From contig DJCX01000124.1 in assembly GCA_002430755.1 (NCBI GenBank), forward strand, positions 7,075-22,488: DNA of 15,414 nucleotides, written 5' to 3'. The position numbers and the translations under genes are program-made. Below are positions 1 through 7,615 of this stretch, in pieces (the stretch's first letter is position 1; each line of letters starts with the position of its first letter). The DNA comes from Flavobacteriales bacterium UBA5939. Lineage in GTDB: Bacteria > Bacteroidota > Bacteroidia > Flavobacteriales > Schleiferiaceae. The notes under the pieces are model-generated. The model searched no databases. It saw nothing but the letters and a program-made list of their open reading frames with translations, and was not told the DNA's origin.

Positions 1-71
1 CAGGTGGTGTAGGTCCAATGACCAGAGCTGCCCTGATGATGAACACGATGAAAGTAACCGAATTGTCTTAA
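1..71 (+). CDS. folD: FolD, C-terminal end (partial)
   Basis: Only the last 22 codons are present (reading frame starts at base 3, stop TAA at 69-71). The visible peptide begins GGVGPMTRAALMMNTM, which is the conserved C-terminal motif of bifunctional methylenetetrahydrofolate dehydrogenase/cyclohydrolase, where the PGGVGPMT segment helps form the NADP site. The enzyme interconverts 5,10-methylene- and 10-formyl-tetrahydrofolate in the cytoplasm. 10-formyl-THF is also the formyl donor used by the Fmt enzyme encoded at 8741-9667. The gene continues upstream of the window. It is followed after 5 nt by queE, so the two are probably co-transcribed. Confidence 0.85.
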   Translation, partial: GGVGPMTRAALMMNTMKVTELS

Positions 72-76
72 ATCGT

Positions 77-724
77 TTGAAGGATATAACCACATCTCAG
101 AGTTACAGTAGCGCCGACGTGCGTAATGGATTCGTGGTGCCCTTGATGGAGGAATTTTATACGATCCAAGGAGAGGGAGCGCACACGGGTAAAGCAGCTT
201 ACTTTGCTCGTATCGGTGGCTGTGATGTAGGCTGTCACTGGTGTGATGTCAAAGAGAGTTGGAATCCGGATACTCATCCACCAACACCCATCACAAACAT
301 TGTAGCCAATGCTAAAAAATACAGTGATACCATTGTTGTAACGGGTGGCGAACCGCTCACTTGGGACATGAATCCTTTGGTAGATGCGCTTCATGCGGCA
401 GGAATGAAGGTTCATGTAGAAACCAGCGGTGCGTATCCGTTGACTGGTAGCTGGGATTGGATTTGTTTAAGTCCAAAAAAAACAGCTCCTCCAAAACAAG
501 AATATTACGCCTCCGCCGATGAATTGAAGGTGATCGTATACAATCAGAACGACTTTAAATGGGCCGAGGAGCATGCGGAAAAAGTAAGAGAGAAGTGTGC
601 ATTGTTTTTACAGCCAGAATGGAGCAAACGAGAAGAAATGATGCCTCACATTGTGGATTATGTAATGAAGCATCCGCGATGGAAAGTAAGCCTTCAGACC
701 CATAAATATTTGAACATTCCATAA
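77..724 (+). CDS. queE: 7-carboxy-7-deazaguanine synthase QueE (radical SAM)
   Basis: Predicted to convert 6-carboxy-tetrahydropterin to 7-carboxy-7-deazaguanine, a step of queuosine (preQ0) synthesis, using a [4Fe-4S] cluster and S-adenosylmethionine. The 215-residue protein carries the substrate-site segment MEEFYTIQGEG (residues 24-34), the radical-SAM cysteines C49, C53 and C56 (CX3CX2C) and the SAM-binding GGEP (residues 90-93). The C-terminus SLQTHKYLNIP is what I recall for Bacteroidota QueE. The chosen start is a TTG at 77, five bases after the folD stop; it gives the roughly 20-residue lead before LMEEFYTIQGEG that I expect in relatives. GTG at 119 and ATG at 146 are alternatives, but 146 would begin almost at the motif. 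There is no Shine-Dalgarno sequence. The stop is 3 nt before the next ATG, consistent with an operon. Confidence 0.93.
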   Translation: MKDITTSQSYSSADVRNGFVVPLMEEFYTIQGEGAHTGKAAYFARIGGCDVGCHWCDVKESWNPDTHPPTPITNIVANAKKYSDTIVVTGGEPLTWDMNPLVDALHAAGMKVHVETSGAYPLTGSWDWICLSPKKTAPPKQEYYASADELKVIVYNQNDFKWAEEHAEKVREKCALFLQPEWSKREEMMPHIVDYVMKHPRWKVSLQTHKYLNIP

Positions 725-727
725 ATC

Positions 728-1672
728 ATGGCAATTACAACGGACATAGATAAGGCCGTTCAACTTTTACTTGAAGGAGCATTGGTAGCATTGCCTACAG
801 AAACAGTTTATGGATTAGGTGCTAATGCTCTTGATATCAAAGCGGTAGCTAAGGTGTTCGAAGCGAAAAACAGACCTTCTTTTGATCCATTAATCGTTCA
901 TGTAGCCTCCATTGAACAGGCTCAAGAAGTTGCCGAATTAAACAACGCTGCTATAGCATTATTTAAGAAGTTTAGCCCGGGGCCGTTAACCTTAGTTTTA
1001 CCGAAAAAAGAGGCTGTTCCTGATTTGGTGACTTCAGGGCACCCAACGGTAGCCATTCGTATTCCCAATCATCCCATGACCCTCGAAGTCATCCGAAAAA
1101 GCGGATTATGTATCGCTGCACCTAGTGCAAATCCTTTTGGTTACACCTCCCCAACGACCGCTGCTCATGTTCAGGAGCAACTCGGTGACAAGATAGATGC
1201 TATTCTAGATGGAGGTCCTTGTGGCGTTGGATTGGAGAGCACAATTATAGATTTGTGCGGAGATCCACGTGTATTACGATTGGGAGGATTAGCATTGGAG
1301 AAGCTCGAATCTGTGCTTGGGACATTAAAAGTTCAAACGAGTTCATCTAATCCAAAAGCGCCGGGAATGCTGAGCGCTCATTACAATCCTGGAACTAAAG
1401 TTCGACTCTTTTCCAACAAACAGGAATTGATCGATCACTATAATGGTGTTGATAACTCTAAAACGGGAGTGCTTATCATGGGCGAAGGACTTGAAGGCTC
1501 AACAGTGTTCAATTTGAGTCAATCTGGAAACGACGTAGAAGCGGCGTCTCGCTTGTTTACTGGCTTGAGAGCGCTACGTGCCATGGGATGTACGGAGATT
1601 TGGGCGCATTATGTACTAGAAAAAGGCCTTGGTCGTGCTATCAATGACCGCTTGAAAAGAGCTGCAAATTAA
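728..1672 (+). CDS. tsaC: L-threonylcarbamoyladenylate synthase (Sua5/YciO/YrdC family)
   Basis: Makes threonylcarbamoyl-AMP from threonine, bicarbonate and ATP, the first step of the universal t6A37 tRNA modification. The 314-residue protein is the long Sua5 form, not the short TsaC form. The YrdC domain spans about residues 8-195, with LPTETVYGLGANA (22-34), the nucleotide-binding KNRP segment (47-50), SPGPLT (83-88), APSAN (131-135) and the GLESTIIDL segment (168-176). A linker containing APGMLSAHYNP (211-221) leads into the smaller Sua5 C-terminal domain, ending near residue 314. The ATG lies 3 nt after the queE stop, so translation is probably coupled; both enzymes act on tRNA anticodon-loop modification. 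The symbol tsaC is used by function; sua5 would fit the domain layout better. Confidence 0.93.
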   Translation: MAITTDIDKAVQLLLEGALVALPTETVYGLGANALDIKAVAKVFEAKNRPSFDPLIVHVASIEQAQEVAELNNAAIALFKKFSPGPLTLVLPKKEAVPDLVTSGHPTVAIRIPNHPMTLEVIRKSGLCIAAPSANPFGYTSPTTAAHVQEQLGDKIDAILDGGPCGVGLESTIIDLCGDPRVLRLGGLALEKLESVLGTLKVQTSSSNPKAPGMLSAHYNPGTKVRLFSNKQELIDHYNGVDNSKTGVLIMGEGLEGSTVFNLSQSGNDVEAASRLFTGLRALRAMGCTEIWAHYVLEKGLGRAINDRLKRAAN

Positions 1673-1680
1673 TCGTTTAC

Positions 1681-1710
1681 ATAAAGGGGTTTATTCACCC
1701 TTTATTTCTT
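1681..1710 (+). terminator. Intrinsic terminator after sua5/tsaC
   Basis: A perfect 8-bp stem, ATAAAGGG (1681-1688) with CCCTTTAT (1698-1705), encloses a 9-nt loop. A T-rich run TTTCTT ends at 1710. It begins 9 bases after the stop codon and closes the folD-queE-sua5 transcription unit before the receptor gene. Confidence 0.7.
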
Positions 1711-1733
1711 GAGCTTTTAGTATTTTGTTCGTC

Positions 1734-4496
1734 ATGAACAGAACACTACTCGCAATCCTCCTATTCTTAGGGACATACCTCAATGGTCAGATACGTGGAA
1801 CCGTCTTTGATGATAAGAAAGAGCCTATCATCGGTGCTTCCGTACGTGTGGTACTCAATGGAGAATTGAGCAACATAGGGACGGTTACAGATTTCGATGG
1901 TGCCTGGTCTTTGGACATCTTTAATTATCCAGTTCAAGTTGAAGTGAATTCTATGGGATTCGCTACACAACGCGTGGTAATACAAAATGCTTCTCCAGTT
2001 CGCATCACATTGAAACCGGACCGCAATGTCCTGAAAGAAGTAAGTGTTGTTCAACAACGACTTAGTGAACAACAAGAGAAGAGTGCACTTACTGTAGAGA
2101 GTATGGATGCGCTGGCCATTAAAGAAAGCCCTAGTGTCAGCTTTTATGATCACTTAGGAACGCTGAAAGGAGTGGACCTGACCTCTGCGAGTATCGGATT
2201 CAAGATCATTAATACGCGCGGATTTAATAGTACTTCACCAGTGCGGTCACTTCAGCTCATTGACGGTGTGGATAACCAGAGCCCCGGTTTAAACTTCTCT
2301 TTAGGAAACTTTTTGGGTGCGCCAGATCTCGATATCATGTCCGTGGATGTTATTGCCGGAGCAAGTACTGCATTTTACGGTCCGTCTGCTTTTAACGGAG
2401 TCATCTCAATGACTACCAAAGATCCTTTTGTCTTTACAGGAATTAGTTCTAGTCTTAAAGTAGGGGAGCGTAACCTGACAGAATTAAGTGTTCGCTGGGC
2501 AGATAAAGTCAATGATAAGTTCGCCTACAAAATCAATCTCTTTGCATTAAGAGCAGACGATTGGCAGGCCGAAAACTACGATCCAACTGATGTTAGCGCC
2601 GACGACGAGTTGAACCCCGGTGGGTACGACGCTGTGAATCGTTACGGTGATGAAGAATACTGGGATGCAGGGGGAGATGTTAAAGGATACCCGGGACTGG
2701 GAAGATTCTACCGTCCAGGTATTGAAGAAAAACACCTGGTAGATTACGATACTGAAAACCTCAAATTGACCACAGCACTTCATTACAAGTTTAATGATAA
2801 CGTACGAGGCATCTACGCAATGAATTTTGGTGCAGGTACTACCGTCTATCAAGGGGATAATAGATATAGTCTGAAGGATATTCTATTCCTTCAAAACCGT
2901 GTAGAGTTGCGTGAAGAAACGGGCAAGTGGTTTTGGCGTGCATATTCAACGCACGAGGATGCCGGCAATAGTTATGATGCCTACTTCACTGCCCTTCGTA
3001 TGCAAGACAGTATTGTACCAGACCAGTTCTACAGCAATCAATATCGCACGATGTGGTATATCTTCAATAGACCGCAAGTAAGAGCGCTGCCAGATTACCC
3101 ATCTAATACATTGAGTAACGCAGACTTCGAGGCAGAGATGCAAAACGTTATTGCGAACAACAGGGACTTCTTTAACCAACTTCACGATACAACCAATGCC
3201 ATTGTGATGAGTTTCATGGAGGCGGTTTACGGTTATTCTGTTGTGAATTATTTAAAGCCAGGTACAGCGGAGTTCAATGAGCTAAAAGGACATATTACTT
3301 CTACATTATTTACCGAAGGCGGGAGTCGATTCTACGATAAAAGTGCACTATACCACAGTCAAGGTGAACGCACTTTCGATACTGATGCGGGTCAATTTAG
3401 AGTGGGTGGTAATGTTCGATTATACACTCCGAATAGTGCAGGTACCATCTTTAGCGATACCGGAGATGTCGTAATACGGAACTACGAGGCCGGTATTTAT
3501 GGCGGTTGGGAACAATTCTATTTGGATGAAAGATTGAAGACCAGTGTTACAGCCCGTCTAGATAAAAACCAAAACTTCCAGCCATTGGTGAGTCCAGCGG
3601 CATCTGTTGTCTACAAGGCTAATGAAAATCATACATTCCGTTTCAGCTTGAGTAGCGCAATTCGAAACCCTACACTGGCAGATCAATATTTGAATTACAA
3701 TGTAGGTCGAGCAGTACTTTTAGGTAATCTGGACGGATTCGATTCACTCGTAACCCTGGATAATATTGTCGACTATCTCGCAAAGCCAGGGAACGAGCGA
3801 TTGACGCATGATTTTGGCTATTTCGATGTGGATGCAATTCGCCCCGAGAGAGTACGAACTGCTGAAGTCGGATGGAGAGCCACCTTATTTGAGCGTGTTT
3901 TCGTTGACGCTAACTATTACTACAGCAACTACAACGATTTCATCGGCTATATCATCGGTGCAAAGATCGTGGAAGGTACTACGGCTATCGACCGTTTGAA
4001 AGAGCTCCAAGTATACCGTGTTGCTGCCAATGCGACCGAACAGGTTACTACGCAAGGCTTCTCAATAGGATTAAACACATTCATTGGTGATTACCACAGT
4101 CTTAGTGGGAATTACAGCTGGAACAAGCTCACATCTGCGGTAAATGACCCAATTGTTCCCGCCTTTAATACACCTGAGCACAAATTCAATATTGGATGGA
4201 ACATGAGAAACTATCCTATCAAGAATGACAAGGATAAATTGTTGGGTGCAGGTGTGAATTACAAATGGGTAGAAGGATTCTTATTTGAAGGTTCGCCTCA
4301 ATTCACAGGAAGTATTCCTTCTTATGGTTTAGTAGATGCGCAGTGCTCTCTGACCCGTAACCATTTGATCAATAACAAGAAAACAACTGTTACGTATAAG
4401 ATAGGTGCGAGTAATGCACTGAATAACAAAGTGTATCAAGTATTTGGAGGGCCTTTAGTAGGGAGGTTGGCCTATCTAAGTATTCAAATTAATTAA
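1734..4496 (+). CDS. TonB-dependent outer-membrane receptor with N-terminal CarboxypepD-reg-like domain
   Basis: Predicted outer-membrane beta-barrel importing an unknown ligand with TonB/ExbBD energy. From ATG 1734 the product is 920 residues. Residues 1-19 (MNRTLLAILLFLGTYLNGQ) form a signal peptide; about 20-94 is a CarboxypepD-reg-like beta-sandwich (IRGTVFDD, then IIGASV). The plug is about 113-232, with the family motif near LQLIDGVDNQ and a segment ending FYGPSAFNGVISMTTKDPF (214-232). The rest alternates aromatic and charged residues as barrel strands do. The frame extends to a TTG at 1725, but the ATG sits directly before the signal peptide. A weak -7-like TATTTTG lies at 1721-1727, just before the start. 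The plug plus CarboxypepD layout resembles SusC/CirA-type receptors, but no SusD gene follows. It probably forms an operon with the T9SS-sorted protein 21 nt downstream. Confidence 0.9.
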   Translation: MNRTLLAILLFLGTYLNGQIRGTVFDDKKEPIIGASVRVVLNGELSNIGTVTDFDGAWSLDIFNYPVQVEVNSMGFATQRVVIQNASPVRITLKPDRNVLKEVSVVQQRLSEQQEKSALTVESMDALAIKESPSVSFYDHLGTLKGVDLTSASIGFKIINTRGFNSTSPVRSLQLIDGVDNQSPGLNFSLGNFLGAPDLDIMSVDVIAGASTAFYGPSAFNGVISMTTKDPFVFTGISSSLKVGERNLTELSVRWADKVNDKFAYKINLFALRADDWQAENYDPTDVSADDELNPGGYDAVNRYGDEEYWDAGGDVKGYPGLGRFYRPGIEEKHLVDYDTENLKLTTALHYKFNDNVRGIYAMNFGAGTTVYQGDNRYSLKDILFLQNRVELREETGKWFWRAYSTHEDAGNSYDAYFTALRMQDSIVPDQFYSNQYRTMWYIFNRPQVRALPDYPSNTLSNADFEAEMQNVIANNRDFFNQLHDTTNAIVMSFMEAVYGYSVVNYLKPGTAEFNELKGHITSTLFTEGGSRFYDKSALYHSQGERTFDTDAGQFRVGGNVRLYTPNSAGTIFSDTGDVVIRNYEAGIYGGWEQFYLDERLKTSVTARLDKNQNFQPLVSPAASVVYKANENHTFRFSLSSAIRNPTLADQYLNYNVGRAVLLGNLDGFDSLVTLDNIVDYLAKPGNERLTHDFGYFDVDAIRPERVRTAEVGWRATLFERVFVDANYYYSNYNDFIGYIIGAKIVEGTTAIDRLKELQVYRVAANATEQVTTQGFSIGLNTFIGDYHSLSGNYSWNKLTSAVNDPIVPAFNTPEHKFNIGWNMRNYPIKNDKDKLLGAGVNYKWVEGFLFEGSPQFTGSIPSYGLVDAQCSLTRNHLINNKKTTVTYKIGASNALNNKVYQVFGGPLVGRLAYLSIQIN

Positions 4497-4517
4497 CCCC
4501 CCTGCAAAACCTTGCTT

Positions 4518-6107
4518 ATGAAAAAGACTTTACTTTTTATTTGCGCGCTTTTGGTGTCGTCGAGTGTTTTCGCACAGCGATATACGACTCCAATCTTTAG
4601 CGAAGCTGACGTAGTAACGTCAACGAACGTAGCGTACGGTGTAAACTTTAACCCGTACATAGACTCTGCCTTATTAGGTGGAACAAATCTTCAACCATTG
4701 CAGGCAGATTTTTACATGCCTTCTCCAGCAGTTGATACGGCAACGGATCGTCCAGTTGTCATTGTATGGCACACAGGATCTTTTATTCCAAAGGGACTTA
4801 ACGGTTCTCCATTAGGGACGAAAGAGGATAGTGCCGTCGTAGAAATGTGTACTCGATTCGCAAGAATGGGTTATGTGGCTATTGCTGCTTCTTACCGTTT
4901 AGGTTGGTTGGCAAACAGTACAAACCTTGATTTGCGTCGTGGAACCAACCTTCTTGCGGTGTATTACTCCATCCAAGATGCTAAATCATTGGTACGTTAC
5001 CTCAACCTTACTCAGGTAGGTGCAGGTAATCCTTATGGAATAAACGCAGCGAATACCATAATGGTAGGACAAGGGTCTGGTGGATACATCACCTTTGCAT
5101 ATGCTACTATTGATAAGCACTCTGAGGTGACTGTACCTTCGAAATTCCAATACCAGGATACCATCGGTATGTTTGGTGGCACAGTGACTGTTGGTGATCC
5201 TTATGTGGATACTTCAGTTGTAGGTGATATTGACGGCTACGGTGGTCAAGTGACTGTAACTGGTCAGAACACGCTAGGTCTTCCTACAATGGATTACAGT
5301 TCTCCAGGACGTAACTACGTGAACCACGCTGGTATGCCAGATGACGTATTGATGGTAATCAATATGGGTGGTGCCCTAGGTGATGGTGCTTGGTTGGAGC
5401 AAGGTGATGTTCCTATGTTGAGTATCCACAGCAAGTTTGACTTCTTTGCACCTTACGATACAGGTATGGTATATGTACCGATTGGTCAACAATTCTTCCC
5501 AGTTGTTAGTGTTACAGGTTCATACGGTGCTATCAAGGCAGCGAACGGATTCGGTAACAACGATGTATTCTTGAATGAGAACTACACGGATCAGATTTGG
5601 GTTGATGAGCAAAGTACTAACCCAACCGGTGAAGAATGTATTTACACTGTGGAGATTCCACCAACAAATGCACTTCAGCCATGGGTTGTAAATACAGCAC
5701 CATGGAACTGGTATGATCCAAATGACCCTTACGCTTCTCAAAACCCTGCAAATCCAAATAACGAAGCTACTTCGCAAGCTTGGATAGATACAGTAATGGC
5801 CTTTATCGTTCCACGTATGGCAACTGTACTTCAGGCAGAAGGTGTTCCAGCTGGAATTCAAGAGTTTGATTTAGAAATGAAGGTATATCCTAACCCTTCT
5901 TCAACTGGTTTGATGAATGTGGTTACTGCAAATAATGTAGCTATTGAAACGCTAACGGTATTCGATATTACAGGACGTGTAGTTGTTCAAAAGCAAGGCC
6001 TCGGCAATGCGACAGAACTGGATCTTACGGCATGGAATTCAGGGGTATATATCCTCAAGGTAGAAACGGAGCAAGGAGCTGCGGTTCGAAGAATTACTGT
6101 GAAGTAA
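4518..6107 (+). CDS. Secreted alpha/beta-hydrolase-fold protein with T9SS type A sorting domain
   Basis: A 529-residue exported protein. Residues 1-20 (MKKTLLFICALLVSSSVFAQ) are a signal peptide; ATG 4518 is preferred over the in-frame TTG at 4512. Residues about 60-435 look like a carboxylesterase/lipase-type alpha/beta-hydrolase: a DFYMP strand (64-68), HTGSF (85-89) at the usual oxyanion-hole HGG position, SYRLGW (125-130), and the elbow-like VGQGSGGY (183-190, Ser187). IHSKFDFFAPYD (303-314) has the shape of the acid strand, with D308. The C-terminal KVYPNP (455-460), VFDITGRVV (481-489) and GVYILKVETE (509-518) mark a type A T9SS sorting domain, so it should be delivered to the cell surface or medium. 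Two things are odd: the residue two before Ser187 is Gln rather than Gly, and there is no histidine after H304, so the catalytic triad seems incomplete. Probably co-transcribed with the upstream receptor. Substrate unknown. Confidence 0.85.
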   Translation: MKKTLLFICALLVSSSVFAQRYTTPIFSEADVVTSTNVAYGVNFNPYIDSALLGGTNLQPLQADFYMPSPAVDTATDRPVVIVWHTGSFIPKGLNGSPLGTKEDSAVVEMCTRFARMGYVAIAASYRLGWLANSTNLDLRRGTNLLAVYYSIQDAKSLVRYLNLTQVGAGNPYGINAANTIMVGQGSGGYITFAYATIDKHSEVTVPSKFQYQDTIGMFGGTVTVGDPYVDTSVVGDIDGYGGQVTVTGQNTLGLPTMDYSSPGRNYVNHAGMPDDVLMVINMGGALGDGAWLEQGDVPMLSIHSKFDFFAPYDTGMVYVPIGQQFFPVVSVTGSYGAIKAANGFGNNDVFLNENYTDQIWVDEQSTNPTGEECIYTVEIPPTNALQPWVVNTAPWNWYDPNDPYASQNPANPNNEATSQAWIDTVMAFIVPRMATVLQAEGVPAGIQEFDLEMKVYPNPSSTGLMNVVTANNVAIETLTVFDITGRVVVQKQGLGNATELDLTAWNSGVYILKVETEQGAAVRRITVK

Positions 6108-6127
6108 TCTCCTCATAACTTTTAGTT

Positions 6128-6157
6128 ATCCCCGCCTTGCAGGCGGGGATTTTTTTT
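6128..6157 (+). terminator. Strong intrinsic terminator after the receptor/hydrolase unit
   Basis: A perfect 10-bp GC-rich stem, ATCCCCGCCT (6128-6137) with AGGCGGGGAT (6141-6150), has a TGC loop and is followed by seven T residues (6151-6157). It lies 20 bases after the hydrolase-fold gene stop. Confidence 0.93.
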
Positions 6158-6169
6158 GCCCTAATTTTG
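6137..6169 (+). promoter_or_regulatory. Bacteroidota-type promoter for the aminotransferase gene
   Basis: TAATTTTG at 6162-6169 is an exact match to the Bacteroidota -7 element TAnnTTTG, 20 nt before the ATG at 6190. The best -33 candidate is TTG at 6137-6139 with a 22-bp spacer, which lies in the apex of the preceding terminator hairpin. The -7 element is convincing; the -33 element is tentative. Confidence 0.6.
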
Positions 6170-6189
6170 ACGCTTCTTAGACAACTAGT

Positions 6190-7038
6190 ATGATCAATTA
6201 TCAAGGTGACATTATCGAGCTGAACGCATTGCCTGTTCAAGACGTGAAAAGAGCTACGATGTACGGGGATGCCGTATTTGAAACCATCCGAATGCGCGAT
6301 AATAAGTTGTTGTTTGTAGAAGATCACTACTTCCGTTTGATGGCAAGTATGCGCATCCTTAGAATGCCTATACCCATGGAGTTCACCCCTGAATTCTTTG
6401 TTGATGAAGCCAACAGATTGGCTGAAGAAGTAGCAGTAACTGATGGGCGATTAAGATTACAGGTCGTTCGTAAATCTGAGGGTAAGTATACGCCTGACAA
6501 TAACAACGAATGCGTTTGGTGGATGGAGCTTGAAGAACTCGGCTCTCAAGATTATACCTGGACATCAAAAGGACTGAAGGTGGATCTATTCAAGGACCAT
6601 TACATTCAGCCGGGTCTTTTATCTACTTTGAAATCATCGAACGCACTGCCGTATGTCCTTGCAGGTATTTTTGCTAAGGAAAATGGTTTTGATGCGATGC
6701 TATTAGTGAACGACAAAAAGATGTTAGTCGAGGCAAATGCAGCAAATATATTTGTCTTAAAGGATAACATTTTAAAAACTGCTCCTTTGGAAGATGGACC
6801 ATTGAGAGGCGTCTTCAGAAAGAATCTAATTGGCTGGGCGAAAGAAATCGGCCTTGAAATCAAAGAGGAAAGTATAAATCCTTTTGAGCTTCAGAAAGCC
6901 GACGAAATCTGGCTAACTAATACCATAAGTGGTGTACAATGGGTGGAGAAGTACAGAAAGCGTGCATATAAGGGCGATAAAGCCAAAGAGCTTGTCGAAC
7001 TACTTCAACGTAAATTGAACGTCTTAGGATCCCTTTAA
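6190..7038 (+). CDS. Class IV aminotransferase (PLP enzyme; PabC/IlvE/D-amino-acid transaminase fold)
   Basis: A 282-residue cytoplasmic enzyme of fold-type IV PLP enzymes. Visible motifs are the N-terminal YGDAVFETIR (25-34), the presumed PLP-lysine K148 in STLKSSNALP (145-154), E181 in VEANAANIF (180-188) followed by the usual cofactor-site strand, and TNTISGV (243-249) near the phosphate-binding site. The ATG begins MINYQGDI, typical of the family. The family covers aminodeoxychorismate lyase (PabC, folate), branched-chain transaminases and D-amino-acid transaminases. The sequence lacks the KxxxNY pattern I associate with branched-chain enzymes, so a PabC-like or uncharacterised specificity is possible; no pabA/pabB neighbour supports it here. 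Expressed from its own promoter, and it ends inside the yqgE stop codon on the other strand. Confidence 0.88.
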   Translation: MINYQGDIIELNALPVQDVKRATMYGDAVFETIRMRDNKLLFVEDHYFRLMASMRILRMPIPMEFTPEFFVDEANRLAEEVAVTDGRLRLQVVRKSEGKYTPDNNNECVWWMELEELGSQDYTWTSKGLKVDLFKDHYIQPGLLSTLKSSNALPYVLAGIFAKENGFDAMLLVNDKKMLVEANAANIFVLKDNILKTAPLEDGPLRGVFRKNLIGWAKEIGLEIKEESINPFELQKADEIWLTNTISGVQWVEKYRKRAYKGDKAKELVELLQRKLNVLGSL

Positions 7039-7598
7039 TTTAGCAAAGGGTCTGAGGGGGCATTCGCCCAAAGGGCATACTTACCGCCCATTTGTTTCAT
7101 CAGTGTTCTCCAGGCATCACTTGTCGCAGTAAGGGGATCGATTTTGAACGGAGGCTCCAGTACAATCCAAGTATCACTTCTTAATTCTTCCTCTAGTTGA
7201 CCTGGTGACCAACCGCTATATCCTAGGAAGAACTTTGGTTGTGATAAAGGCATAGATAACTCTTTTTGTTCGGCGTACAATAGTTTGAATAATTCAAAGT
7301 CCCCACCGAGGTAGAGTGAATTACCTACTTCCACGGCTCCCGGTAACTTGTCGTAACCGTGTAAATAGAACAAGGCGTCTTGCTCCACTGGACCGCCATA
7401 AAAAATAGTGTCTCTTCCACTAAATTCGTCGATAAAGTCTTGGGCGATGAGGGAGGAAACCTTATTCAATGTGAAGCCTAGCGAACCTTCGGCATCGTGT
7501 GCAGTTAGGTACACAACACTTTGTTCAAAGAATCCATCATTGATCAAGGGCTTGGATACGAGGATGCATCCTTTTTTAGGGGTATTAGTCTGCTCCAT
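7035..7598 (-). CDS. yqgE: YqgE/AlgH family protein
   Basis: A 187-residue protein of the UPF0301 (YqgE/AlgH) family, whose biochemical role is not established; AlgH was first linked to alginate regulation in Pseudomonas. Family motifs are visible in order: KGCILVSKP (9-17), GSLGFTLNK (38-46), FYGGPV (66-71), LYLGGD (95-100), FLGYSGWSPGQLEEEL (124-139), and WIVLEPPF (144-151). Length is normal for the family. The stop codon is interlocked with that of the convergent aminotransferase gene (4-nt overlap), and the start is only 17 bp from the divergent pdxH start. A weak -7 box (TAAATTAG on the minus strand, 7610-7603) ends 4 nt before the ATG. Confidence 0.93.
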   Translation of the reverse strand: MEQTNTPKKGCILVSKPLINDGFFEQSVVYLTAHDAEGSLGFTLNKVSSLIAQDFIDEFSGRDTIFYGGPVEQDALFYLHGYDKLPGAVEVGNSLYLGGDFELFKLLYAEQKELSMPLSQPKFFLGYSGWSPGQLEEELRSDTWIVLEPPFKIDPLTATSDAWRTLMKQMGGKYALWANAPSDPLLN

Positions 7599-7615
7599 TA
7601 CACTAATTTAGCATT
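7599..7615. promoter_or_regulatory. Putative bidirectional -7 element between yqgE and pdxH
   Basis: The 17-bp divergent spacer is centred on CTAATTTAG (7603-7611). Read on the plus strand it gives TAATTTAG (7604-7611), and on the minus strand TAAATTAG (7610-7603). Each matches TAnnTTTG at five of six defined positions, and each ends exactly 4 nt before its start codon. No clear TTG -33 element was seen for either direction, so this is an inference from position and symmetry. Confidence 0.4.

Noticed and set aside
1767..2153. 128-codon minus-strand frame inside the receptor gene
   Set aside because: Shadow frame; composition does not resemble a real protein and the plus-strand reading is well supported.
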